NCBI GenBank assembly: GCA_013396755.1
Contig: VWZF01001856.1
Coordinates: 1,119,710-1,183,709 of the forward strand
Length of the DNA: 64,000 nucleotides
Direction: 5' to 3'
Source: Sclerurus mexicanus
Lineage: Eukaryota; Chordata; Aves; Passeriformes; Furnariidae
A program made the translations under genes and the position numbers. Shown here one piece after another: positions 23,809 through 34,200 of the stretch. Every line of letters begins with the position of its first letter. Position 1 is the stretch's first letter. The notes beneath the pieces are model-generated. The model was not told where the DNA came from, ran no database searches, and was given only the letters and a program-made list of their open reading frames with translations.

Positions 23809-24089
23809 GATCACACCCCTCTGAAATCTGGCGGATGCAGTGTGTCACAACAGAACAACTGAAGGCCATAGGAGGTCTAAGAGTGGAAAAGCTTTCCTCA
23901 TAACTTGAGGATTTCAGGTTTCATCAGCTAATTCCAATTTTCCTGAGTGAAGCTGTAATAACTACCAGAGGAGAGCTGAGGGATCCACATAGCAACTTTT
24001 GCCGGTTAAATAAAAGTGAAGCTTTGTATCTTCACATCTCTTCTCATTCTTGGTGCGTTATTTAAAATGTTATTTTGAATTTCTTTTTT
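23809..24089. other. Unique spacer
   Basis: No feature recognised. Confidence 0.4.
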
Positions 24090-24300
24090 CTGAGGGGCTG
24101 TCAGTTCACCTTTGAGAGAGCTGCAGTTGCTGTTCTGTCACCTCTTATGAAAGGTTTCAGCCTGATAAATGATAGCAGAGCAGATCTGCACAAACAGATG
24201 TACTCTCTGCTTTGCCTGTGTTAGTTAGACTCTTTATGGCACTTGTAAATTAAGGAACAGAATGATAGAGAAGAATATTAAACTAAAATGCTGTTGCATT
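24090..24300. other. Weak candidate conserved noncoding element
   Basis: Repeat-free, even-composition sequence with paired words such as CACCTTTGAGAG (TCF/LEF-like), CTGTCACCTCTTATG and AGCAGATCTGC (perfect 10-bp GCAGATCTGC palindrome within). Much less striking than the other candidates. Confidence 0.15.
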
Positions 24301-25506
24301 TGACATGTTCCCTGCACCCATCTGGTTTTGCCTTGATCTAATCCCCTTCAAACTTGTTCCATGTCAGACCACCTTGTTCCATACTGTTTCTCTCCTAACA
24401 AATATTGACCTCCATTGATCTGGACCACAGTAATCAAATGTTTTCTCAAAGAAACAAGTACTTCTCTTTCCCCATGACCTTCCTCATCTGTGCAAGTGTT
24501 TTAGGCACAAAACCTCCTGCTCCCTTTTTGATGCAAACTTGACCTCTGTTGTCTTAGTTGGAAAATGCACTTGATTTCTAACAAGAGCTTTTCAAAATGT
24601 AACACTGCTGATTTGTTGGATAATGAAATCCAAATTGTTCCACAAAAAAAGGTGCAATTATACAGCGTGTAATACACAAATAAATTGACTTAATGTTACA
24701 TTATAATGAAAACTGTGCAAAATCCTCTACACAAGCACAATAAAATAATAAAAAGTAATAGAACAGGTAATAGATGTAAAATAAATGCTAAAAAAGTAGT
24801 TCAAATCATTTTCATACCAGTCAAAAGATACTGAGAAGGGCGCATCCAATCACAATAAAACACCAGAATGAAACACTTCTAAATAGTAATATAAATTTTT
24901 GTGGACACTTCATGTCCCATGATGTGGAATTGACATATAGTTTGATTTTCTTTTTCCTAATGTAAGCCACAGTTTTACAGTCCTAGTGAAAACATTTTAT
25001 TGCTGGGGATGTATTAGACATGGTTCATTTCCCTTCTCAGTATGGCTTTAATTTTCCACATCCATGGCTTGACACAGACCCAAACACCAGAAGATGGTTG
25101 TCTGCTATAAAGTGTTTGGCTTTCTTTGATTGCTTTACAATTTAATCTATAGTTCATTCCATTAACCCTTTCCATTTTAATGCCACAAAAGTCTTCCCCC
25201 TCTCCTTAATATAAAGATAAACTTCCCCTGAATCATTTATGCTCTTGTGTCCAGCGGATTACAAAGAGAACTGGAAAGAGACTGGTGCTGAGGGCACAAG
25301 AAGCTTCTTCCTTAGTTAACTTCCCAACTGGTGAAATAATTGAATGCACCACAGCAACAGGATTTTCCCTTCTGTTTTCATAATACATTCATAATTATTC
25401 ATTCATTTGGTTTGGTCATATTCATACCAGCACACAGAGCCAAGAAAGTGCCACTGTCATTCTAACTTTCTCCTCAATCCCTGCTCTTCAGGGGGGGAAA
25501 ATAAAA
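24301..25506. other. Unique AT-rich sequence
   Basis: No CR1 and no supported gene. 24640-24800 is strongly AT-rich with several AATAAA words, none next to a plausible exon. Confidence 0.45.
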
Positions 25507-25710
25507 AACCCACGTTCCCGTCTGCAGTGTTGTCACATCCGATATCCAGTTCCTTCCGGCAGAGAAAGTGGATCTGGGAGGGTCACCAGATCAGCCTGTG
25601 CCTCGGGGCTCCTCGCCTCAAGTACAAAAGACTCGACTCAACTCATGTTAGTCATGTAGGTGGCCTATCGGTGGTGACGGACTGCCAGCTCGGTCTGTGG
25701 GCTACCCGTG
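25507..25710. other. CpG-dense unique patch (candidate element C)
   Basis: About eleven CpG dinucleotides in 200 bases, in a window where CpG is otherwise rare. GC is clearly above its flanks, and no repeat family is recognised. It includes CCTCGGGGCTCCTCGCC, ACTCGACTCAACTC and CTATCGGTGGTGACGG. A 110-codon frame (25407-25739 plus) covers it but matches nothing I know. Alternatives: a small unmethylated regulatory element, an unrecognised exon or 5' end of a noncoding transcript, or a recently GC-converted patch. Confidence 0.35.
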
Positions 25711-25850
25711 ATAACTGCCTTGAAATGCTAAGTGCTTAATTAAGGACCTTTCATATCAGTTATTGAGGGCTCCATCTCCCATAGCCCAGGGCGTTGTACT
25801 TTACAGAGGACTCCCCAGAGCCACAGCCAACTTTATTGCAGTGACAAGTT
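25711..25850. other. Short spacer before polypurine tract
   Basis: No feature seen. Confidence 0.4.
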
Positions 25851-25930
25851 AAAAAAAAAAAAAAAAAGAAAGAAAAGAAGAGAAAAGAAAGAAAGGAGAG
25901 GAAAAAAAAGGAAAGGAAGAAAGAAAGAAA
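25851..25930. repeat. 80-bp uninterrupted polypurine tract
   Basis: A17 followed by GAAA/GAAAA/GGAA units with no pyrimidine until 25932. Long homopurine runs with mirror-like (AAAGA) symmetry can form triplex DNA and are hard to sequence. Confidence 0.95.
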
Positions 25931-26225
25931 CGAAACAAGTGGTTTTAATCCTCTTGGAAGCTCCCAAAACCTAAATACAAGCAGACAGCTGAGCTGCCAT
26001 CATGATCTCCTACTAAAAATACGTCTTTTTTTACTGTTTATGAGAATATTGCTTGCTTCTGGTTTGGGTGAGGTGTGGAGTCATCCCTGACAAGAGGATC
26101 AGACCACTTGTGTTAACCCATGATGATATTTTGCAGTGCACAGCTTTCTCCTTCCCTGAAAACACTCGGTACCAGATGAAGGGTCATGTTTATTTAAAAG
26201 CAGAAAAAACAGATGTTTGTGGCTA
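25931..26225. other. Unique spacer
   Basis: No feature recognised. Confidence 0.4.
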
Positions 26226-26250
26226 AACCTTGTATAATTAATACAAGGTT
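26226..26250. repeat. Perfect hairpin, 10-bp stem and 5-base loop
   Basis: AACCTTGTAT (26226-26235) and ATACAAGGTT (26241-26250) are exact reverse complements around the loop AATTA. It sits 8 bases before the 56-bp tandem duplication. Confidence 0.9.
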
Positions 26251-26257
26251 TTCAAAG

Positions 26258-26356
26258 ACAGCAGATCCAGTTCTGAAAAGGAGGGGGAGAAATATTTCAC
26301 TTGCTTCTCATAAACAGCAGATCCAGTTCTGCCAAGGAAAGGCGAAAATATTTCAC
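26258..26356. repeat. 56-bp imperfect tandem duplication
   Basis: ACAGCAGATCCAGTTCTG is at 26258-26275 and again at 26314-26331. AAATATTTCAC is at 26290-26300 and again at 26346-26356, so both anchors keep the same 56-base offset. The middle has diverged (AAAAGGAGGGGGAG versus CCAAGGAAAGGCG). The second copy ends or becomes unrecognisable after about 26356. The age is intermediate: not fresh, not ancient. Confidence 0.9.
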
Positions 26357-28019
26357 AACCAACTAAGCAGCTGAGGTTTGGAAAGAAATACCTTTTGTTT
26401 CTGTCTGCAGCAGAAGAGCCCTGCAGAAGAGGGATCTGTTCTGCTTTTGATTCCTCGGGAGGGTTTCTATCAGCAGCAACTCTGCTGGAGTCATTAAAGT
26501 TACATCGCTGTGAAACCACCGCAAGGACAATCTGAGTCCAACCCACAGCTTTCATTCAGGATGTTCGTAGTTGGGATGAGCTCGATGGAGACTTCTCTTA
26601 TTATTCACCAGTTTCATACCAGAATTATTCTTTATTTGCAGCAGTGTAAGAGAATGTTCAGAATCAGGACAAAGGACAAAATGTTGCTTCCTGCTCCTAT
26701 AGCACCAAATCAAAGGAACATTCATAATGTTCTTGTAGCTGTAAATTAAAATCAACAACGACAACAATAAGTGACCTAATTGCCATTTCTTTTACCCCCA
26801 CCGTAATGCAGGTGGGATGATGGACCGAATGCAAACCCAAAGTAAGCAAAACCCAAATAAAAGGCCCAAAACCTCCTCACCAAGAGCTCTCTGCAAGTTA
26901 AACTTCAATTTGTAGAACCTTCTGGGATGTCCTAAGCCTGCAACTGGGCTGGTCTGGCTGCTAGAGGCTGGACAGAGCCTCATGAAGACATCCAAAAGAT
27001 GTAGTCAACTCTGTGCCATTATTCCCAGCAAGCTAAAATCCTAGGGATTCAAGCTGACACAAAGAGAAAAGCAACCAAATCAAACCATCCAGCAGGCACA
27101 GTCTGACAATTCTTCTTTTCATTTCTTTTCTCCAATACCCTTTCTTCTACATCTTTTTTATTAATCAACTCACTTTGAGTTCTTTGATGTACCTGCACCC
27201 CCTTAGTTGACAACAGATGTGGAAGAATTGGATGTCTAAAAGACAGTGATACCAATATGATTTATTTTTAAAATGCAGATGACAAGTATTTAAAGTAAAA
27301 TGATACTTCTTAAACTTAACTAGAGTAATATTTTATCAGCACAACTGCATCGTAATTTGAGAGCTAGATGATCTTCTTCTTTAGTCTCTATGTATTTTAA
27401 TACAGTCTGAGGCTTGTATTTTATATTTAAATTTAAATACGGTATGGTATCCTAAATATTTTTAATATATTCTCTATTTTGTATATGGTACTCTGCTTAC
27501 TCTATTTTGTATACTAAATTTAAATGTTGTAAGCCGTTTATAATATGTTAGGAATGGTAGTAACCAAAAAAATAAACCAGGTTTATCCTGGGGCTTGCTT
27601 AGTTTCCCACTAAAAGCTTAGGCAGGATTTAAGTAGCAAAGATCAGTGTTATCTGAGATATACATTACTTACTGCATCTAGCAGAGAGATCCTGCAGCCT
27701 TGTTCATATGAAATATTATCATACTCCTTCTGCACTTCACAATCTCCAAATAAAGGAGAAAATATTAAATCTGTTGCTTGTTCAGTGTGGTGAGATATTT
27801 TGAAATGAAAAAAAAAAAGCTGGATAAATGGAAGATGTGATTGCTTTTTCATCTGAATTTGTAATTAAAACCACTTCTTTTTCAAGGCAGAAATCAGGGA
27901 GCCTTCTCCTTGTGTACAGTTTTTCATGCCTAATTTAGCAGATTATATTTCTCCCACATCCTGTGACAGTTAAATAAACAGGCACAGGAAATATCTTTAA
28001 AATCATTTAATGTTCTCCA
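26357..28019. other. Unique sequence, AT-rich in the right half
   Basis: No gene supported. 27410-27520 is very AT-rich and holds a 16-bp perfect palindrome TATTTAAATTTAAATA (27424-27439), plus a 14-bp direct repeat CTCTATTTTGTATA at 27472 and 27500 (28-bp spacing). Confidence 0.5.
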
Positions 28020-28042
28020 TAAAAAAATAAAAAAAAATAAAA
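28020..28042. repeat. A-rich tract
   Basis: A runs split by T. Confidence 0.8.
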
Positions 28043-28079
28043 GTAGGACTACACACTGAAACACACAATATAACTCCAG

Positions 28080-28520
28080 AAAATGGGAATACTGGGGCCA
28101 TTGTTTAATTTCCGAGACCAGATTATTGATGATTCAGAGCTCGAGCATCTGTGCTCACTCACCAGTGTGATAGTGACAATTATTAACTACCAGCCCGTTG
28201 GAGGGCTAAGAGTAAATCAGCCATCAGCGTGGAGCCGAGTGCAGGAGCCGCATTCCTCCGGACTGTATTTTTCGGCAGCAAACTCCACCTGATGACAGCT
28301 ACAATCAACAGTGGCTCCAGGCAGCTGCTTTGCTGCAGGCCACATTCAATTATGTCGCCCTGCATTAGTCCCTGGCGAAGCTGTCACCTTCCAGCCTGTG
28401 AAGTGATAGCATGAAGAGGCTCCTGAAGTCTCGGCAGTTCTGCCTTTGGTTAGGGGAGCAAGGGGGAGCGACTCGAAAAAAGACCATTAGCACTGTGCCT
28501 GGTTGCAGCATTCGTTTTGC
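28080..28520. other. Candidate conserved noncoding element D, CpG-retaining
   Basis: About 440 bases of unique, GC-richer DNA with a dozen or so CpGs (TTCCGAG, GCTCGAGC, CCCGTTGG, GAGCCGAG, GAGCCGCATTCCTCCGGAC, TTCGGC, TGTCGCC, GGCGAAG, GTCTCGGC). It also has AT-rich cores ACAATTATTAACTACC and TTCAATTATG and an inverted GCAGC/GCTGC pair (28321-28336). No repeat family is recognised. Open frames on both strands are short and unlike known proteins. CpG retention against a depleted background suggests constraint or germline hypomethylation. It could be an enhancer or, less likely, an exon of a noncoding transcript. Confidence 0.4.
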
Positions 28521-28819
28521 TCATGGAAGGAGAGGGAGAAAAAAGAATAGCTTAGGTGAGCTGGATTTGGAAAGTTGTCTGGTGTTGGATAATTGCAGAG
28601 GGTTTTTTTTTCCCCATAAAAACCATTTTTCTTTTTTTCCTGCAGGACTTGGGGTAGGAACAAATGCTGTTCCTTTTCCTGGATATTAAGAGTTACTCAG
28701 CCTTCTAGAGAGCAACTTAGACTGCACTTGGAGCAGTAGGGAACTCTGCTGTATTTTGCCATTTTACAAGTATAGTTTCCCAAGCAATTCCAAGGCATTT
28801 TGGGAGATTGGAACTCACG
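28521..28819. other. Unique spacer
   Basis: Only short T runs (28604-28612, 28632-28640) noted. Confidence 0.4.
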
Positions 28820-29033
28820 ACAGAATCACAGAATGGTTTGTGTTGGAAGGGAAATTAAAGATTATCCCGTTCCAACCCCCTGCTGTGGGCAGGGTCACCT
28901 TCCACTATCCCAGGTTGCTCCAAGCCCCATCCAACCTGGCCTTGAACACTTCCAGGGATGGGTCAGGCACAGCTTCTCTGGGTAACCTGTGCCAGGGCCT
29001 CACCACTCTCACAGTAAAGAATTTCTTCCTAAA
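28820..29033 (-). mobile_element. CR1 LINE 3' fragment, minus strand
   Basis: 'CAGAATCACAGAATGG', 'GTTGGAAGGGAAATTAAAGA', 'CACCTTCCACTATCCCAGGT', 'CCATCCAACCTGGCCTTGAA', 'CACAGCTTCTCTGGGTAACC', 'GCCAGGGCCTCACCACTCTC', 5'-truncated after 'TTTCTTCCTAAATTCC'. Its truncated end faces that of the plus-strand copy at 29101, only about 70 bases away. Confidence 0.97.
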
Positions 29034-29100
29034 TTCCTGAAAGAACCTTTGGTTTTAGCTGCTTAGTATCTGGTCACCAGAACAGCTTCACAAAGCTTCC

Positions 29101-29435
29101 TGCAGGGAACTACAACTACCTGACAGGAGGCTGTAGCCAAATCAGGGTCAGTCTCTTCTCCCAAGTAACAACTGATGGGACAAGAGGAAATGGGCTCGAG
29201 TTCTACCGAAGGAAGTTTATTCTGGATATTAGGAAAAATTTCTTCATTGAAAGGGTGGTCAGGCTTTGGAACAGGTTGCCCAGGGAAGTGATGGAGTCAT
29301 TATCCTTGGAGGTGTTCAAAAAATGCAGAGGTGTGGTGCTTGGATTTAATGGTGGGCTTGGCAGTGCTGGGTTAGTGGTTGGACTTGATGATCTTAGATG
29401 TTTTTTCTAAACTTAATGGTGCTTTGATTCTGTGG
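29101..29435 (+). mobile_element. CR1 LINE 3' fragment, plus strand
   Basis: 'AACTACAACTACCTGACAGG', 'GGCTGTAGCC', 'TCTCTTCTCCCAAGTAACAA', 'GACAAGAGGAAATGGGCTCG', 'TATTAGGAAAAATTTCTTCA', 'TTTGGAACAGGTTGCCCAGG', 'GGAGTCATTATCCTTGGAGG', 'GTTGGACTTGATGATCTTAG' and a worn GATTCTGTGG end. Subfamily features match the 2583, 23642 and 57855 copies rather than the 'CTAGTGGAAGGTGTCC' type. Confidence 0.96.
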
Positions 29436-29771
29436 GAAATGTGTGACTCCTCCATGCCACCAGCTCCATGCCTCTGCATCTCCAGCACTGAGGATGCAGG
29501 TTGGCTGTGTCACTCCATGGCTGCAGAGCTCTCTGCACCACAGGAACTCAAAGGGAGATGTTACACTGGAAACCAATGGATTTGTATTTTCTTCTCCCAA
29601 TACTGCAGCTTTGAGAAGGGTTGTGCAGTTTTCCAAGCCAGTGGATAGCTGTGCACATGTACAGGGCTTTCCAGAACCACCTAAGCTCCTGAGGCCGAGG
29701 AGCTTCCCATCCCAGCTTTCAGAGGCATAATAGCAATAATATAATAATATAATATAGTAATAGTTTTGCAA
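29436..29771. other. Unique spacer between CR1 copies
   Basis: Overlapping plus and minus frames of 89-125 codons cover it, with no recognised domain. 29731-29761 is (AAT/ATA)-rich. Confidence 0.4.
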
Positions 29772-29914
29772 TATAGAATCACAGAATCATAGAATTACTT
29801 GGGTTGGAAGACCATCCAGTTCCAAACCTGCTGCCACGGGCAGGGACACCATCCACTATCCCAAGCTGCTCACACCCCCATCCAACCTGAACTTGAACAC
29901 TTCCAGAGATGGCA
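29772..29914 (-). mobile_element. CR1 3' fragment, minus strand
   Basis: 'ATAGAATCACAGAATCATAG' (tail units), 'GGGTTGGAAGACCATCCAGT', with the GGGACCTTAAAGAT segment deleted, 'GGGCAGGGACACCATCCACT', 'CATCCAACCTGAACTTGAAC', 'ACTTCCAGAGATGG'. Truncated there. Confidence 0.95.
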
Positions 29915-30119
29915 ATAGATGATATATAATGTGTATGCATTTATGCTAATAATGGACTAACATTATTTACTAAAACCACTGAAAAGATAATCAATTGACA
30001 GCCCATGAGTCACTGGCAATAATCTTCCTTAAATGAAATGAAAGCAAAACAGGTGGGTTTTCCCCCCGCTAAGAGAGACAAAATAAACCATAAAACACTT
30101 TTTTCTTTTTTTTTTCTCT
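29915..30119. other. Unique AT-rich spacer
   Basis: Includes a T/C-rich run at 30098-30127. No other feature. Confidence 0.4.
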
Positions 30120-30370
30120 TTTTTCTCCCACAGTCATCTTCAAACTATATTATTCTGCAGCCAGTTGTATGTAATTAATATTATTTCTGTTTTGTTACAA
30201 GCTACTGTTTTGCCTCTCTCTTTATTTTCCCGCATCACAGAAGACCAAACCACTGCATTCCAATTCCATTTTTAAGGAGCTGTTTTCAAAACTGCTTAAT
30301 TCCTGTATACATATTCCTGAATAATCTAATGGAGTAAACTCCTGACACAGACCTTACTGCTTAAAAGAGC
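30120..30370. other. Candidate conserved noncoding element E
   Basis: Repeat-free, AT-rich but high-complexity, with GTAATTAATATTATT (30171 onward, homeobox-like), GTTTTGTTACAAGC, CCGCATCACAG and AACCACTGCATTCC (RUNX-like AACCAC) words. It resembles deeply conserved enhancers of gene deserts. No coding frame is present. Composition-based inference only. Confidence 0.25.
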
Positions 30371-30841
30371 TGCTGCAGCTTTTTCTGTCCGTCTTGAGAA
30401 ATGTTACTTGGGACTGTAACATGCTTATAGTAGTTATTAATCATGGATTAGCTCTTTTCCAATTATTAATACAGGTAAACCTTAATACAGAGCATGCACA
30501 GATATGACTTGCACTTGGCTGTGAAAGAAGGCTCATTTCCTGCAGTGTTGCTTCCATTGAAAGAGAGAAATGGCACAGGAAAGAAACTGGGATTTAGCAA
30601 CCTGCCTGTGAAGGTTTGCTGTGGTGTGCCTCAATTCCTCTGTTTTAAAAGAAATGGTAGCATATCTCTGGTTTGCACTACTAGTGAAAAATACCATTTA
30701 TTTCCTTTCTGAAAGCAGCAAGGAAACCCAGTCTCCTTCCACAAAAGCTCACGAGCATGGAAACCTTCCCCTCGTGCATTTTTAAAGTGAATCCTCACCA
30801 TTTGCCTCTGTGCAGCAAAATAAAACTCTAAAAGTCCTAGT
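30371..30841. other. Unique sequence
   Basis: A 72-codon frame (30494-30712) has no domain. Nothing else seen. Confidence 0.4.
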
Positions 30842-30907
30842 AAGCCCAAAAAAAAAAAAAAACCCAAAAAGCCCAAAAAAGCACAAAAAAAAAAAAAAAA
30901 AAAAAAG
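30842..30907. repeat. A-rich tract ending in A22
   Basis: A runs separated by GCCC/CCC/GCAC, then 22 consecutive A (30885-30906). On the minus strand it gives false Phe-rich frames. Confidence 0.9.
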
Positions 30908-31270
30908 CTGCACAATGAACAGATTGAGCAAGTGCACCTGGGGATAAATGCATTATGGACCTAGATCCATTATCACACCTCTTCCTGTCACAGCCACTAT
31001 CCGAACCCCACAGGAAATCATTCATTGAGACGCGGAATGTCATTTTAGTTGTAGCATTAATTTCCCAGCTGCTGGTAAAGATAAATTGTGCCCCTTCATT
31101 GCTTATAAAAGAAAATGAGCACAACTCCATTTGATAACTTCGCTACTGGATGTAGGTTTTATTAAGGGCCAAGATCTCTGTAGTGTAAATGTTGGGAACA
31201 TGCGTGTTTCTTTCCAAAGATGGGCCCTTTGATTTTATTGTCTCTCCAAGCAGTGAATAACACACATCGA
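30908..31270. other. Candidate conserved noncoding element F
   Basis: Unique DNA packed with familiar binding-site cores: CACCTG (30935), GGGGATAAATGCATTA (GATA/OTX-like), CTCTTCCTGTCA (ETS-like), CCACAGGAAATC, GAGACGCGG, GCATTAATTTCC (31053-31064), CAGCTG (31066-31071), GATAAATTG and CTTATAAAAG (a TATA-like word at about 31104 with no supported transcript). CpGs survive in CCGAACC, GACGCGG and TTCGC. It is bounded on the left by the A22 run. Confidence 0.35.
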
Positions 31271-34200
31271 CATGCTGATGAGAAGGTTCCAAATGAAGAA
31301 TATGGCCATAACTAAAATGATATTATTCTGTCCCCTCAAGGGAAGGTTTTGCTCTCAAATCCCAGCAGGAGGCACTTGTGATAAAACTCAATTTGGGACA
31401 TTATCCTCCTCATGTTTATTTACTTTTCCCCTTTTTTATATATACAATCAATATGAAAATGGAGCCAAATGTATGCAATACCACATAAACCCAACTGTTT
31501 TCTTCCTCTCTCTTTTTCTTTATGCAGCAGATGAATTCTAAAGGCTTCTACCAATCTGAGCACTGTGAAGTCAGGTTTTTTTAGTGCAGATAAAAGGCAG
31601 AGAATATACTTACTAGCAGTGTGCAATCTGGTTCTTTCATTTGTTTCACATGGCCTATTTTAGACACCTGAGTTAAGATAAAACCTTTAACAACCCAGAG
31701 AGTTTATTTTTTCCATTGATTACTCAGAGGCGCTGTAATGAGCCCCACATATTTTTATTTGTAAATACATGTAAATATTTGAATTTGGTGAGATGAATCC
31801 TTACCCTGTTACCCAAGGGACTGGTCTTCTTGGAGAACAGGATCAGGAGCTAGCCCATCAGAAATAAAAACATCTTCTATTGGTGAATACTTCTAGTATC
31901 TGCTCTTTTGGTTTTGTCTAGATGACAACAGTCATGTCCATGTTGTTGGGGTGCATTGGTCTCAGCCCTTTGGTACTCTGCCAGTCTGGTTCTTTCAACT
32001 ATCACTTTAAGTGGATGCTCAACAATGAAAATTAGTTCACATTCAAATATAAATATCACCTTGGAAAAATGAGTCCTCTGAAGTATAAACAGTGGGGTTT
32101 TTTTCAAGGAAAATAAGTAGGTATTTTACAAATTTCCTTCAGTTGTGGCTCTGAGTTTTGCTTTTGTCTTTGCCAGATCAATCTTCAGTGTTCAAATCCT
32201 GGGACCTTGATGTCCATCACAGACCTGCACATCTGAGCTAAGTCCCAGTGAAGTGTCTTCTTCAGCCTCACACAGAGCTAGAACAAACTTCAGTGTCCTA
32301 GACAAAGGATTTTTTTGGGGCAATCTAAGGCTATTTTGAAAGGGAAAATTCCATCCTAATCACCAGTTCTCAACATTTTTCTCTGTGTCATTACAAAGCT
32401 CCTGAAATATCAGAATCAGGATACCATGAAAATAGTCCTTCTGAAAGCAAAAGAGATCTAAAAATTCCATCCAGTGTCTTTCTGATCCACGTGATCATCC
32501 AGTCACACAACTGACAATTCAGGGTAAGGAAAAGGAACAGGATTGCTACAGAATTATTTCTGAAGGAAGTGTTCCCTTAATTAGTTGTAGGGATTTGGAC
32601 TGGTTTGATTTGTCTTTCTCTTTCAATAGTGTTAAAAAACAATTCAGAGTAGAGATCTTTTCCTTTTCTCAGTCTTTCTCTGGAAAAAAGAAAAAAACAG
32701 AAACCCTTCAGGAATACCAGAGGTGAGTCAATGGGAATAGTTTAAGCCAATATTGTGAAAATGTTGTGAGCTCACCACTTCTCAGAGAAGGAAATTCCAT
32801 CAGAGAGAAATGAGTCAAAAACATTTATCGCAACATGGCTGGAAATTGAGATAATGTGAGTTGACATCATAAACTCCCTCCCTTTCAAAAACCTGAACAA
32901 CGTGCATTTCTGATCTAACTTTATGTGTTTTACTCCTGAAGTAGGAAGACAGCCTTAGCAGGAGGAAGTGACAGATGCTCTGTATGGTGTGTAGGTGACC
33001 ATGCTGAAATAATACAACTGAAACAGCAGCTGATGAAGAAGAACCTCTCACTTACCTAAGCTCTGTATTTACTACTAATAAATCAGTGTTAAAATACTAC
33101 ACTGGCTCAGAAACTACATGGGCATTAAGATTTTCATAGTAAAAACCCCTGAGCTTCATGCACCAAAATCCCTGTCCTCTTGTTAGGAGCTCAGCTACCC
33201 ATACCTACATTAGAATCAGTGTCTCATAGAGTAAGGATTGTTCTCTTTAAATATATGTATAGATATATATACACTAGTAGCAACAGTTCTAATACTCAGA
33301 ACAATTATCCCATAATTAAAAATTTTGTTGTCACAGTCAAGAGACATAGTCCTGGGAGAAGGGTCCATCACCTTGTTTCTGTCCCTTTTCCTTATGGCTC
33401 GAGGACATTTTCATTCTCAAGCACTTAGTCACAACCTTCAGAAATGGGGATGCTTCTCCTTTTAGAATGTCTTCTGTTTGGGGCAGTCCTGTGAACTGGA
33501 GAAAAGGGGGTTTAGGATCTTCACCTGTCCCAGAGGATGTAGAATCCTGGCTGTTTGCTTTCTGGACAGATGTAGCAATCATTACCACTATTTATTGAGA
33601 GGAAACAGTATGAGACATCACGGCAAGGAAATTACATTTCCTAGTCTACTCCAAAAAAAATTAGAATTTAAGTAGTCTTTTTTTGTCTAAAACTGGAAAA
33701 TCATAGTAGCTCATGAAAATCTCCCAGAAGGCCAAAGATAGTGGTTTTTGCTGGGTTTAGTGTCCTACCTGAAGAGAGTGGAAAAGTAGATGGCAGGAAG
33801 GAGTTTCTGCTGCTGATGTGTATGAAATTCAGTTGCCTAAATCTCTCAATGAGAGAAACTTAGGTTAATTGGACCACCTTCCCAAAAGTCTGCTGTAAAG
33901 TTTTCTCACTGCCCAGTTGTGATTGTGCCACAAAGTGTCTCAGTTTTGACAGAAATCAACAAGTCAATAACTCTGTGATTCTTGGGATCCATAAATTAAA
34001 CCGCTTTCCACCTGACTCATCTGAGGATCTTGCTTTAGCGGATCTTCTTAGAGCACATGTCTCAGGCTGGATTATGCTCAAAATAATTATGCACCACCTC
34101 CTACCTCCTGCCTTCCTGGGGTTTCCATGGGTCAAACAGGGGAGTGTCAGACAAATTCCCCCCAGAAGAAACAGGGAGTAAACCCAGATTTTCCATAGAT

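Noticed and set aside
25407..25739. 110-codon frame across the CpG-dense patch as a gene
   Set aside because: No protein family recognised; the patch is better described as an unexplained GC/CpG-rich element.
29394..29771. 125-codon minus-strand frame overlapping plus-strand frames
   Set aside because: Covers a CR1 tail and an ATA-rich tract; no domain and no codon bias visible.
31100..31112. CTTATAAAAG as a TATA box
   Set aside because: No supported transcript or first exon follows; such words are common in AT-rich DNA.
32185..32210. GTTCAAATCCTGG as a tRNA B-box
   Set aside because: No A-box at the right distance, no acceptor stem pairing and no terminator-like T run placed correctly.
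33970..33992. ACTCTGTGATTCTTGGGATC as a plus-strand CR1 tail
   Set aside because: The preceding bases show no 'CCTTCCAACC' or 'GATCTT' block, so the match is too short.
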